A stretch of DNA of 54,634 nt. It comes from an uncultured Eubacteriales bacterium (lineage in GTDB: Bacteria > Bacillota > Clostridia > Oscillospirales > Oscillospiraceae). The notes beneath the pieces were generated by a model. It saw only the letters and a program-made list of their open reading frames with translations. It did not search any database and was not told the origin of the DNA. A program made the translations under genes and the position numbers. The DNA lies in assembly GCA_900546415.1 (NCBI GenBank), contig URCY01000004.1:1-54634 (forward strand). The letters are read 5' to 3'. Positions 7,682 through 15,463 of the stretch are shown here, one piece after another (position 1 is the stretch's first letter; every line of letters begins with the position of its first letter).

Positions 7682-8844
7682 TCGCGCCGCTGCGCTACCT
7701 GCTCGGCTGCCGCCGCCTGCGCGTGACCGGCGCGGCGCCGGAGGATTTTTTAAATGCGCTCAGCCGCGCCGACCGACGCTTTTGGGAGCCGCAGATGCTC
7801 GACGGGATGACCTGCACGCTCTGCGTCACGCCCCGGCATTATGAGCAGATCGAGCGCCTTGCCGAGAGAAGCTATTGCGAGGTCGAGACGGTCGGCCTGA
7901 GCGGATTGGCGCACGATGCCCGGCGCCTGCTGCGCCGCCCGGCGCTGCTGATCGGACTGCTGCTGGCGGTCGCGCTGAGCTTTTTGATGCAGACGGTCGT
8001 CTGGGGCATCACGGTCGAGGGCAACGAGCGCGTGCCCGAGGCGGAGATCCTGACGGCGCTCGAGGAGCAGGGCGTGCGCGTCGGCGCCTTTGCTCCGTCG
8101 ATCGAATATTCCAAGATGCGCAACCGCGTGCTCGAGACGCTGCCCGCGCTGAGCTGGATCGCGGTCAACCGCAGCGGCGGCGTGCTGCATGTGCAGGTCA
8201 ACGAGCGGGAATTTTCCGAGCGGAATGAGCCGCCCTATCCGGCGGCGCATCTGGTGGCCGTGCGCGACGCGCGGATCACGGAGCTGGTCGTGCTCGAGGG
8301 CGTGAAGGAATGCGCGGTCGGCGACACCGTCGCGGCCGGGCAGGTGCTCGTCTCGGGCTATGAGGACTACGGCGTCTGCGTGCGCGGCGTCTGCGCCGAG
8401 GGCGAGATCTTCGGCGAGACGTGGTACACCGGAACGCTCGTTGCCCCGGCGCAGATCACGGAAAAGCACTATACCGGCCGCGAAAAAACGCAGCGGACGC
8501 TCGTCGTCGGAAGAAAAAGAATAAATTTATGCGGAAACAGTGGAATTTTCCCTACCGGATGTGATAAAATGATAAGCGTAAAACAGCTGTCCCTGCCGGA
8601 ATACCCGTTTCCGGTCTGGCTGGAGACCGTGACCTACCGGGAGTATACCCTCGTGCAGCGGGAAAATCCGCTCACGCGCGAGCAGATGCTCGAGGCCTTT
8701 CAGCGCGTTCTGCGCGGCCGGATGCTCGCCGGGGAGATCCGCTCCTGCACCGGGACGCTGACGCAGCGGGACGGCCTGCTGATCCTTGAGGCCGAGGCGA
8801 CCTGCGAGGAGATGATCGCGCGGACGCTGCCCGTGGAGAAATAA
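7678..8844 (+). CDS. yqfD: Sporulation protein YqfD
   Basis: The 388-aa protein has a short N-terminal cytoplasmic region, one transmembrane segment at about residues 87-105 (basic flank, then a leucine-rich stretch) and a large extracytoplasmic domain with repeated beta segments. This is the layout of YqfD, a sigma-E-controlled sporulation membrane protein. It overlaps yqfC by four bases. The last quarter contains an AT-rich patch with codons avoided elsewhere in the gene, and this patch includes a candidate promoter for phoH. Confidence 0.85.
   Translation: MIAPLRYLLGCRRLRVTGAAPEDFLNALSRADRRFWEPQMLDGMTCTLCVTPRHYEQIERLAERSYCEVETVGLSGLAHDARRLLRRPALLIGLLLAVALSFLMQTVVWGITVEGNERVPEAEILTALEEQGVRVGAFAPSIEYSKMRNRVLETLPALSWIAVNRSGGVLHVQVNEREFSERNEPPYPAAHLVAVRDARITELVVLEGVKECAVGDTVAAGQVLVSGYEDYGVCVRGVCAEGEIFGETWYTGTLVAPAQITEKHYTGREKTQRTLVVGRKRINLCGNSGIFPTGCDKMISVKQLSLPEYPFPVWLETVTYREYTLVQRENPLTREQMLEAFQRVLRGRMLAGEIRSCTGTLTQRDGLLILEAEATCEEMIARTLPVEK
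8542..8570 (+). promoter_or_regulatory. Candidate promoter inside yqfD, reading to phoH
   Basis: An extended -10, TG-A-TAAAAT (8562-8570), lies in an AT-rich patch (about 8510-8580) of a GC-rich gene. The -35 at 17 bp (GGAATT, 8542-8547) is weak. The reading frame is intact and uses AGA, ATA, TTA and AGT codons there. It would give phoH-era-recO vegetative expression independent of the sporulation promoter of yqfC. Confidence 0.4.
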
Positions 8845-8862
8845 ACAAAAAGGAGAACCGGA

Positions 8863-9858
8863 ATGACGGAACGAATCATCAATGCCGAACGGATCGAGCA
8901 GATCATCAACGTGTTCGGTTCCTTCGACGAGAATATCAAGCGCATCGAGCAGACCTACGGCGTGCGTATCACGAACCGGGGCACGGAGCTGAAGGTGACC
9001 GGCGAGGAGGAGGCGGCCGACCGGGGCGCGCGCGCCATCGAGGGGCTGCTGACCCTTGCGGCCAAGGGCGAGACGATCGACGAGCAGAAGGTGCGCTATC
9101 TGATCGAGCTGGTCTCGAGTGGAAACGACGATCAGATCGGCCAGATGGCCAAGGACGTCGTCTGCATCACGGCCAAGGGCAAGCCGATCAAGGCCAAGAC
9201 CCTCGGCCAGCAGCGCTATATGAAGGCCATCCAGAAAAACACGATCACGATCGGCGTCGGCCCTGCCGGCACGGGCAAGACCTATCTCGCCGTGGCGGCG
9301 GCGGTCGCGGCCTTCCGCGAGAAGACCGTCAACCGCATCATCCTGACGCGTCCGGCGGTCGAGGCAGGGGAGCGGCTGGGCTTCCTGCCCGGCGACCTGC
9401 AAAACAAGGTCGACCCTTATCTGCGGCCGCTGTATGACGCGCTTTATGACATGCTCGGAGCGGAAACCTATCAGAAATACCTTGAACGCGGCAACATCGA
9501 GGTCGCGCCGCTGGCCTATATGCGCGGCCGCACGCTCGACGACAGCTTCATCATCCTCGACGAGGCGCAGAACACCACGCGCGAGCAGATGAAAATGTTC
9601 CTGACGCGTCTGGGCTTCGGCTCGAAGATCGTCATCACCGGCGACGTGACGCAGATCGACCTGCCCGCGGACAAGACCAGCGGCCTGAAGGACGCAGTGC
9701 GCATTCTGGAGAACATTCCGGATATTGCCATCTGCCGCCTGACGGCCAGCGACGTGGTGCGCCACGCGCTCGTGCAGCAGATCATTGCCGCCTATGAAAG
9801 GGGCGGCGAGAAGCATCCGACGCCGCCGGTCAAAAAGCTCAAGAGGGAGAGAAAATGA
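8863..9858 (+). CDS. phoH: PhoH-like ATPase
   Basis: The 331-aa product is a P-loop ATPase of the PhoH (YbeZ) family, commonly linked with YbeY and thought to act in RNA/ribosome metabolism. It has an N-terminal KH-like region, then the Walker A GPAGTGKT at residues 130-137. Walker B (SFIILDEAQN) lies near residue 230, and the sensor segment (VITGDVTQIDLP) near 260. The start ATG 8863 follows AAAAGGAG. Its last bases overlap ybeY (ATGA), supporting a joint role. Expression may come from the yqfC promoter and from the internal promoter in yqfD. Confidence 0.93.
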   Translation: MTERIINAERIEQIINVFGSFDENIKRIEQTYGVRITNRGTELKVTGEEEAADRGARAIEGLLTLAAKGETIDEQKVRYLIELVSSGNDDQIGQMAKDVVCITAKGKPIKAKTLGQQRYMKAIQKNTITIGVGPAGTGKTYLAVAAAVAAFREKTVNRIILTRPAVEAGERLGFLPGDLQNKVDPYLRPLYDALYDMLGAETYQKYLERGNIEVAPLAYMRGRTLDDSFIILDEAQNTTREQMKMFLTRLGFGSKIVITGDVTQIDLPADKTSGLKDAVRILENIPDIAICRLTASDVVRHALVQQIIAAYERGGEKHPTPPVKKLKRERK

Positions 9859-10349
9859 AGCATCAAATCAGCGTTCGTTATTCCAATCGCCGGGACCGCA
9901 GCCCCGGCCTGACGCTGCACATCCACCGCTGCATCGAGGCGGCGCTGGCCGCCGAGGGCGTGGATGTGCCCTGCGAGATCAATGTGCTCGTCACGGACGA
10001 CGCCGGCATCCGCGCCGTCAACGCCGCCATGCGGCAGATCGACCGCGAGACGGACGTGCTGTCCTTCCCGATGTTCGACCTCAGTCCGGGTGCATTTCCG
10101 GACGATCCAAGCGACATGCTCGACCCGCAGACCGAGCTTCTGCCGCTGGGCGATATGTGCATCTCGCTCGAGCGCGCGAAGGATCAGGCCAAGCGCTTCG
10201 GCAACTCGCTCAAGCGCGAGGTCGGCTATCTGACCATCCATTCCGTGCTGCATCTGCTGGGCTATGACCACATGGACGAGGGCGAGATGAAGCGCCAGAT
10301 GCGCACGCGCGAGGAGCTGATCGCCGCGCAGCTGGGGCTGCAAAGATGA
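9855..10349 (+). CDS. ybeY: Endoribonuclease YbeY
   Basis: YbeY is a zinc-dependent RNase needed for 16S rRNA 3'-end maturation and ribosome quality control. The 164-aa product has the diagnostic zinc motif HSVLHLLGYDH at about residues 117-127 and the upstream segment TDVLSFPM. It overlaps phoH and the GNAT gene by four bases each, implying translational coupling. Its place between phoH and era is conserved in Firmicutes. Confidence 0.95.
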   Translation: MKHQISVRYSNRRDRSPGLTLHIHRCIEAALAAEGVDVPCEINVLVTDDAGIRAVNAAMRQIDRETDVLSFPMFDLSPGAFPDDPSDMLDPQTELLPLGDMCISLERAKDQAKRFGNSLKREVGYLTIHSVLHLLGYDHMDEGEMKRQMRTREELIAAQLGLQR

Positions 10350-10852
10350 TCGCGTTCAGACGGGCGACCGAGGAGGACGTGCCGCTGCTCTCCGAGACGC
10401 GCAGAAAAGCTTGGGACGCGACCTACCGCGGCATTTATGACGACGAACAGATCGACCGCTTCGATTACGCCATGCACCACCAAAACGACCTTCAGCGCAT
10501 TCGGACGCAGACGGTCTATCTGATGCTCGACGGCGCGGACTGCATCGGCTACTTTTATTACGGCGCGTTTCCGGGCGGGCGCTATCGCGATTTTCGGCTC
10601 TGCCTCAACGCGCTCTATATCCTGCCCGGCTATCAGGGACGAGGGCTGGGCAGCCGCGTGTTTGCGCAGATGCGCGCGGCCTGCCGGGCGCTTGGAGAGC
10701 AAAAATTTTTCTGCGGCTGCAACATCCACAACTCCAAGGCGCAGGGCTTTTACCGCAAAATGGGCGGCGTCGTCGGCCTGATCGACGGCGGCCACAAGAG
10801 AAAAGCCGAGGATCAGATGTATTTTGAGTTTTACTTAGGAGATCAAACATGA
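10346..10852 (+). CDS. GNAT-family N-acetyltransferase
   Basis: The 168-aa protein has the GNAT fold: an N-terminal beta strand (MIAFRRATEEDVPLL), a central strand (LYILPGYQGRGLGSRVF) with the acetyl-CoA pyrophosphate-binding Q/R-x-x-G-x-G/A motif, and a C-terminal SKAQGFYRKMGG segment typical of motif B. The substrate is unknown. It fills the place that dgkA and cdd hold between ybeY and era in Bacillus, and overlaps both neighbours by four bases. This makes co-translation with ribosome-biogenesis genes likely, but its target is only a guess. Confidence 0.88.
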   Translation: MIAFRRATEEDVPLLSETRRKAWDATYRGIYDDEQIDRFDYAMHHQNDLQRIRTQTVYLMLDGADCIGYFYYGAFPGGRYRDFRLCLNALYILPGYQGRGLGSRVFAQMRAACRALGEQKFFCGCNIHNSKAQGFYRKMGGVVGLIDGGHKRKAEDQMYFEFYLGDQT

Positions 10853-11736
10853 GTCAAAAAACAGCCATGATTACCATTGCCGGGCGGCCGAACGTCGGAA
10901 AATCGACGCTTCTGAACCGTCTGGTCGGGGAGAAAATCGCAATCGTATCGCATAAGCCGCAGACCACGCGCAACCGCATCAGCGGCGTGCTGACGCGCGG
11001 AGCAACGCAGCTCGTCTTCATCGACACGCCGGGCTTTCATAAGCCGCGCACCAAGCTCGGAGACTATATGGTCAACGTCGTGAAGGAATCCGTCTCCGAT
11101 GTTGACCTCATCCTGCTGCTGGTCGACCCGATCGCCAACGTCGGCGCGCAGGAGGCCGCTCTGATCGAGCAGATCAAGGCCAAACGCGCCCCGGCCATTC
11201 TGGTCATCAACAAGGTCGACACGCTCGAGAACAAGGAGGAGCTGCTGCCCGTCATCGCGGCCTATCAGGCGGCTTATCCGTTTGACGCCGTCGTGCCGAT
11301 CGCCGCGAAGCTCGGCGACGGCGTGCAGACCCTGCTCGACGAATGCGAGAAATACGCGGTCGACAGCCCGTTCTTCTTCCCGGAGGACATGACCACCGAT
11401 CAGCCCGAGCGGCAGGTCATGGCCGAGATCATCCGCGAGAAGCTGCTCTGGAACCTCGAACGCGAGATCCCGCACGGCACGGCCGTGGAGATCACGCGCT
11501 TTGCCGAGCGCGACGACGGCATCATCGACATCGAGGCGACCGTCTATTGCGAAAAGGCCAGCCATAAGGCCATCATCATCGGCAAGCACGGCGCGATGCT
11601 CAAAAAGATCGCGACCGACGCCCGCAAGGACTGCGAAAAATTCATGGGCGCGAAGGTCTATTTGCAGCTCTGGGTCAAGGTCAAGGAGAATTGGCGCGAC
11701 AGCGACTTCCTGATCCGCAACTTCGGCTACCAATAA
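10849..11736 (+). CDS. era: GTPase Era
   Basis: Era is a GTPase with a KH domain that binds the 3' end of 16S rRNA during 30S assembly. The 295-aa product has G1 GRPNVGKS (residues 11-18), the switch region around TTRNRISG, G3 DTPG, G4 NKVD and a C-terminal KH domain around the GKHGAMLKKI segment. It begins within the GNAT stop codon (ATGA). It is followed by yqzL and recO in the canonical order. Confidence 0.97.
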   Translation: MSQKTAMITIAGRPNVGKSTLLNRLVGEKIAIVSHKPQTTRNRISGVLTRGATQLVFIDTPGFHKPRTKLGDYMVNVVKESVSDVDLILLLVDPIANVGAQEAALIEQIKAKRAPAILVINKVDTLENKEELLPVIAAYQAAYPFDAVVPIAAKLGDGVQTLLDECEKYAVDSPFFFPEDMTTDQPERQVMAEIIREKLLWNLEREIPHGTAVEITRFAERDDGIIDIEATVYCEKASHKAIIIGKHGAMLKKIATDARKDCEKFMGAKVYLQLWVKVKENWRDSDFLIRNFGYQ

Positions 11737-11797
11737 TTGTTCGGTATCGTCCCGCGCGACCAGCGCATCCTAATGACGAGAAAAGGGAGGCGGCGGA

Positions 11798-11908
11798 ATG
11801 GACGGGAACGTATTCTGGCAGTTGTTTTTGGACACCGGGGCGCCGGAGGCCTACCTGCTGCACCGGCGGCAGGAGCATCAGCAAGAGGAAACGGCGGCGG
11901 GGAAGTGA
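11798..11908 (+). CDS. yqzL: YqzL-family small protein
   Basis: The 36-aa frame begins MDGNVFWQLFLDTG and continues APEAYLLHRR. This resembles the YqzL family (a W-x-x-F-x-x-TG-x-x-x-x-YLL pattern), which sits between era and recO in Bacillus. The function is unknown. The start ATG 11798 has the Shine-Dalgarno GGGAGG eight bases upstream. The stop codon lies in the loop of a GC-rich hairpin that precedes recO. The gene is easy to miss because of its length. Confidence 0.8.
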   Translation: MDGNVFWQLFLDTGAPEAYLLHRRQEHQQEETAAGK

Positions 11909-11916
11909 CCGCCGCC
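11893..11916 (+). other. GC hairpin enclosing the yqzL stop codon, next to the recO Shine-Dalgarno
   Basis: GGCGGCGG (11893-11900) and CCGCCGCC (11909-11916) form an 8-bp stem. The yqzL TGA stop (11906-11908) lies in the loop, and the recO Shine-Dalgarno GAGAGG starts two bases later. Ribosomes finishing yqzL would open it, so it could couple recO translation to yqzL. Confidence 0.5.
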
Positions 11917-11926
11917 TGAGAGGAAC

Positions 11927-12661
11927 ATGTACATCAAAACCAATGGGATCGTACTGCGCGAGACGCAGTACCGCGACAGCGACAAGCTCCTGACGCTCAT
12001 GACGCAGGAGCTGGGCAAGCTGACCGTGAAGGCGCGCGGCGCGAAAAGCGCCCGGAGCAAGAATAAGGCGGCCTGTCAGCTCCTGGCCTATTCGGAGTTC
12101 ACGCTCTCGGAGCATCAGGGGCGCTATACCGTCACGGAGACCGTGCCGCTCGAGCAGTTTGCCGAGCTGCGCGGCGATCTGGAGCTGCTGGCGCTGGCGT
12201 CTTATTTTGCACAGGTCACGGACACCGTCGCGCAGGAGGGCGACCCGCAGCCGGAGCTGCTCTCGCTGCTGCTCAACGCGCTCTATGCGCTTGGCAGGCT
12301 GCGTCTGCCGCAGAGAACCGTCAAGGCGGTGTTCGAGCTGCGGCTGGCCTGCCTTGCGGGCTTCCTGCCCGATCTGCGCGGGTGTCTGGTCTGCGGCCGC
12401 GAGGACTGCGACCGCTTCAACGTGACGCAGGGGGCGCTGCAATGCGCGTCCTGTCCCGGCGACGGCATCCGAATGCCTGTCTCGCCGGCCGCGCTGGCCG
12501 CCATGCGCTACGTCTGCTCTTGCCCGGCGAAGAGGCTCTTTGCCTTTCAGGCCTCGGACGAGGCGCTGCGCCAGCTGCATGACATTGCCGAGGCCTATCT
12601 CTGTATGCGGCTCGAGCGCGGCTTTTCCACCTTGGATTTTTATAAATCCCTGTTTTTATGA
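11927..12661 (+). CDS. recO: DNA repair protein RecO
   Basis: RecO binds DNA and SSB and helps load RecA in RecFOR recombination. The 244-aa product has an N-terminal OB fold beginning TNGIVLRETQYRDSDK and a helical C-terminal half. The latter carries a four-cysteine zinc site (CLVCG at about residue 150, then CASC). The start ATG 11927 follows GAGAGGAAC. It comes after yqzL and ends 9 bp before mutS2. A weak GGATTT/AAATCC hairpin with a T-run lies in its last codons and might cause partial attenuation. Confidence 0.95.
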   Translation: MYIKTNGIVLRETQYRDSDKLLTLMTQELGKLTVKARGAKSARSKNKAACQLLAYSEFTLSEHQGRYTVTETVPLEQFAELRGDLELLALASYFAQVTDTVAQEGDPQPELLSLLLNALYALGRLRLPQRTVKAVFELRLACLAGFLPDLRGCLVCGREDCDRFNVTQGALQCASCPGDGIRMPVSPAALAAMRYVCSCPAKRLFAFQASDEALRQLHDIAEAYLCMRLERGFSTLDFYKSLFL

Positions 12662-12670
12662 GGACATATT

Positions 12671-15043
12671 ATGACCGAACTTTACGAAAAATCGCTCCGT
12701 AAGCTGGAGCTTGACCGCGTGCTCGAGCAGCTCGCGGCCTATGCCAACAGCGACGAGGCCAAGGCGCGCTGCCTTGCGCTCGAGCCGCAGACCGACGTCG
12801 ACGAGATCCGCGTCCTGCAGGAGCAGACGGGCGCGGCCTGCCGCCTCATCGACCTCAAGGGCTCGCCGTCCTTCCACGAGCTGAAGGAGATCGCCCCCTC
12901 GCTCGAGCGCGCCGACCGCGGCGGCAGCCTGAACCCGACGGAGCTGCTGCGCATCGCGGCGGTGCTGCGCTGCATCCGCAACGCCAAGGCCTATTACAAC
13001 GGCGACTATGCCCAGACCGTGCTCGACGTCTATTTTCAGGAGCTTTCGCCGAACCGTTATCTGGAGGAGAAGATCGGCACCTGCATCCTCTCAGAGGATG
13101 AGATCGCCGACGCGGCCAGCCCGGAGCTGGCCGATATCCGCCGCCATATGCGCCTGCAAAGCGCCAAGGTCAAGGAGTCGCTGCAAAAGATCATCAGCTC
13201 GCCGACCTATGCCAAATCCCTGCGCGACCCGATCATCACGCTGCGCGGCGACCGCTACGTCGTGCCGGTCAAGGCCGAGTGCAAGAACGACGTGCCGGGT
13301 CTGATCCACGACGTCTCCTCCACCGGCAGCACGGTCTTCATCGAGCCGATGAGCGCCGTGAACGCCAACAACGCCCTGCGCGAGCTGGCCTTGCAGGAGA
13401 AAAAAGAGATCGAGCGCATTTTGGCCGAGCTTTCGGCGGAGTGCGCGTCCTTCCGCGAGAGCATTCTGCAGAGCATGGAGATGCTCGTCACGCTCGACGC
13501 GGTCTTTGCGCGCGCAAAGCTGTCGCATAAAATGAATGCCATGCAGCCCGAGCTGCGCACGAACGCCTCCGTCGAGCTGATCCGGGCGCGGCATCCGCTG
13601 ATCGATCCGAAGAAGGTCGTGCCGATCACGGTGCGGCTGGGCACGGATTTTGACACGCTGATCATCACCGGCCCGAACACCGGCGGCAAGACCGTCACGC
13701 TCAAGACGATCGGCCTGCTGACGCTGATGGCTGAATGCGGCCTGCATATTCCGGCCGACCACGGCAGCGCGATCTCCGTCTTTTCTCAGGTGCTGGCCGA
13801 CATCGGCGACGAGCAGTCCATCGAGCAGTCGCTTTCGACCTTCTCGGCGCATATGAAGAACATCGTCCAGATCGTCGGCCAATGCGACAGGGAGACGCTT
13901 GTGCTCTTCGACGAGCTGGGCGCGGGCACCGACCCGGCCGAGGGCGCGGCGCTGGCCACGGCGCTCATCGAGTTCTGCCGCCAGTGCGGCAGCCGCGTCG
14001 CGGCAACGACGCATTATGCCGAGCTGAAGGTCTACGCCATGCGCACCAAGGGCGTCATGAACGCCTCGTGCGAGTTTGACGTCGAGACGCTGCGGCCGAC
14101 CTACCGGCTTCTGATCGGCATCCCGGGCAAGTCGAACGCGTTCGCGATCTCCAAGCGGCTCGGCCTGCCGGACGAGATCGTCGAGAAGGCGGGCAGCTAC
14201 GTCAGCGAGAACGACAAGAATTTCGAGGATGTGCTCAATCAGCTTGAGGAGCAGCGGGCGCAGATGGAGCAGGCCAAGCTCGAGGCCGAGCGCCTGAAGC
14301 TCGAGACGGCGCAGATGAAGGAGCAGTCCGAGCGGTATTACGACGAGATCAAGCGCGAGCGCGAGAAGGCACAGCGCACGGCGCGCGCCGAGGCGCAGGC
14401 GATCATCGACAACGCGCGGCGCACGGCCAACGAGGTCGCCGACGAGCTGAAGCAGCTCCGCCGCCAGATGAAGGACGCAGCCGACGCGCAGGGCGTCAAC
14501 GAGAAGCAGGCCGAGCTGCGGCGCAGGCTGAACGAGGCTGAGGAGGCCTTTGCTCCGGCGCAGAAAACGGCGGCGCGTCCCGCGCCCAGCCGCCCCATCC
14601 GTCCGGGCGACACGGTCGAGGTGCTGCGCTTCGGCACGCGGGCGCAGGTGCTGTCGGTCAATGCCGACGGCAGCTATCAGCTTCAGGCCGGCATCATGAA
14701 GATCACGGCCAAGCCCGAGGAGGTCGCGCTGATCGAGGAGACAAAGCAGCAGGCCAAGAAGCTCATCGAGCGCAGTCAGCACGCCTTCCGCAACACGCCG
14801 ACCAAGGCCGAGCTGGATCTGCGCGGCATGAGCGCCGACGAGGCCGTTGCGACGCTGGCGGTCTTCCTCGACTCGGCGATGCTGGCGAACCTTTCTCAGG
14901 TGCGCATCATCCACGGCAAGGGAACGGGCGTCCTGCGCAAGGCGGTGCAGGAGGAGCTGCGCCGCAACAGAGCCGTCAAAAAGTTCCGCCTCGGCGTCTA
15001 CGGCGAGGGCGAGGACGGCGTGACCATCGCGGAGCTGGCATAA
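12671..15043 (+). CDS. mutS2: Endonuclease MutS2
   Basis: MutS2 is a MutS paralogue without the mismatch-recognition domain, implicated in suppressing recombination and in rescuing collided ribosomes. The 790-aa product matches the 785 aa of Bacillus MutS2. It has core and clamp helices, Walker A GPNTGGKT near residue 334, Walker B LVLFDELGAGTDP, a long charged coiled coil at about 520-640, and a C-terminal Smr domain with LDLRG and HGKGTG. A separate promoter follows it, so it closes the era-recO run. Confidence 0.97.
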   Translation: MTELYEKSLRKLELDRVLEQLAAYANSDEAKARCLALEPQTDVDEIRVLQEQTGAACRLIDLKGSPSFHELKEIAPSLERADRGGSLNPTELLRIAAVLRCIRNAKAYYNGDYAQTVLDVYFQELSPNRYLEEKIGTCILSEDEIADAASPELADIRRHMRLQSAKVKESLQKIISSPTYAKSLRDPIITLRGDRYVVPVKAECKNDVPGLIHDVSSTGSTVFIEPMSAVNANNALRELALQEKKEIERILAELSAECASFRESILQSMEMLVTLDAVFARAKLSHKMNAMQPELRTNASVELIRARHPLIDPKKVVPITVRLGTDFDTLIITGPNTGGKTVTLKTIGLLTLMAECGLHIPADHGSAISVFSQVLADIGDEQSIEQSLSTFSAHMKNIVQIVGQCDRETLVLFDELGAGTDPAEGAALATALIEFCRQCGSRVAATTHYAELKVYAMRTKGVMNASCEFDVETLRPTYRLLIGIPGKSNAFAISKRLGLPDEIVEKAGSYVSENDKNFEDVLNQLEEQRAQMEQAKLEAERLKLETAQMKEQSERYYDEIKREREKAQRTARAEAQAIIDNARRTANEVADELKQLRRQMKDAADAQGVNEKQAELRRRLNEAEEAFAPAQKTAARPAPSRPIRPGDTVEVLRFGTRAQVLSVNADGSYQLQAGIMKITAKPEEVALIEETKQQAKKLIERSQHAFRNTPTKAELDLRGMSADEAVATLAVFLDSAMLANLSQVRIIHGKGTGVLRKAVQEELRRNRAVKKFRLGVYGEGEDGVTIAELA

Positions 15044-15059
15044 AATTTCGCGATAAAGG

Positions 15060-15088
15060 TTGACAAAACCGTTTTTTTTGCGTATATT
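15060..15088 (+). promoter_or_regulatory. Strong sigma-A promoter of the HPr-like gene
   Basis: TTGACA (15060-15065) and TATATT (15083-15088) are separated by 17 bp in the AT-rich gap after mutS2. The -35 is a full consensus match. It lies about 50 bp before the GTG start of the HPr-like gene. Confidence 0.85.
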
Positions 15089-15136
15089 AATTCTATCTAT
15101 TATCGCTGGGTGCGAGAACTGAGGAGTTGACACAAG

Positions 15137-15397
15137 GTGTATACAGAAAAATCCGTTGTGAAGTGCGAATCCGGGCTTCATAATAAGCAAGCGACCTATT
15201 TCATTCAAAAGGCGAACGAATTCCGTTCCAGCATTTGGATCGAGGCCGACGACCGCAAGATCAATGCCAAGAGCCTGCTTGGCGTCCTCTCCATGGGCAT
15301 CGCGACCGGAACGGAGCTGACGCTCATCGCTGAGGGTCCCGATGAAGAAGCCGCGGTGAAGTCCCTGTCGGCCATGCTGGTCAAGGACGTTTACTGA
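15137..15397 (+). CDS. HPr-like phosphocarrier protein
   Basis: HPr carries phosphate from EI to EII components of the sugar phosphotransferase system, and its Ser46 form is a catabolite co-regulator. The 86-aa product aligns over the full HPr length. The active-site His (SGLHNKQAT) and the Ser46 site (NAKSLLGVLSMGI) are present. However, the residues after His15, normally A-R-P, are N-K-Q, so the conserved Arg17 is Lys and Pro18 is Gln. It may be a true HPr variant or a regulatory paralogue like Crh. The start is GTG 15137, with GAGGAG about ten bases upstream. It is monocistronic, with its own promoter and terminator. Confidence 0.85.
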   Translation: MYTEKSVVKCESGLHNKQATYFIQKANEFRSSIWIEADDRKINAKSLLGVLSMGIATGTELTLIAEGPDEEAAVKSLSAMLVKDVY

Positions 15398-15413
15398 TTT
15401 CTATGAACCATCC

Positions 15414-15450
15414 GCTGCCCCAAGCGCACGGCGTTTGAGGCAGCTTTTTC
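15414..15450 (+). terminator. Intrinsic terminator after the HPr-like gene
   Basis: GCTGCC-C-CAAGCG (15414-15426) pairs with CGTTTG-A-GGCAGC (15432-15444), followed by TTTTT. The two halves of the stem are separated by one C/A mismatch. It ends about 15 bp before uvrC. Confidence 0.85.
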
Positions 15451-15463
15451 ATGCGAGGATGTC

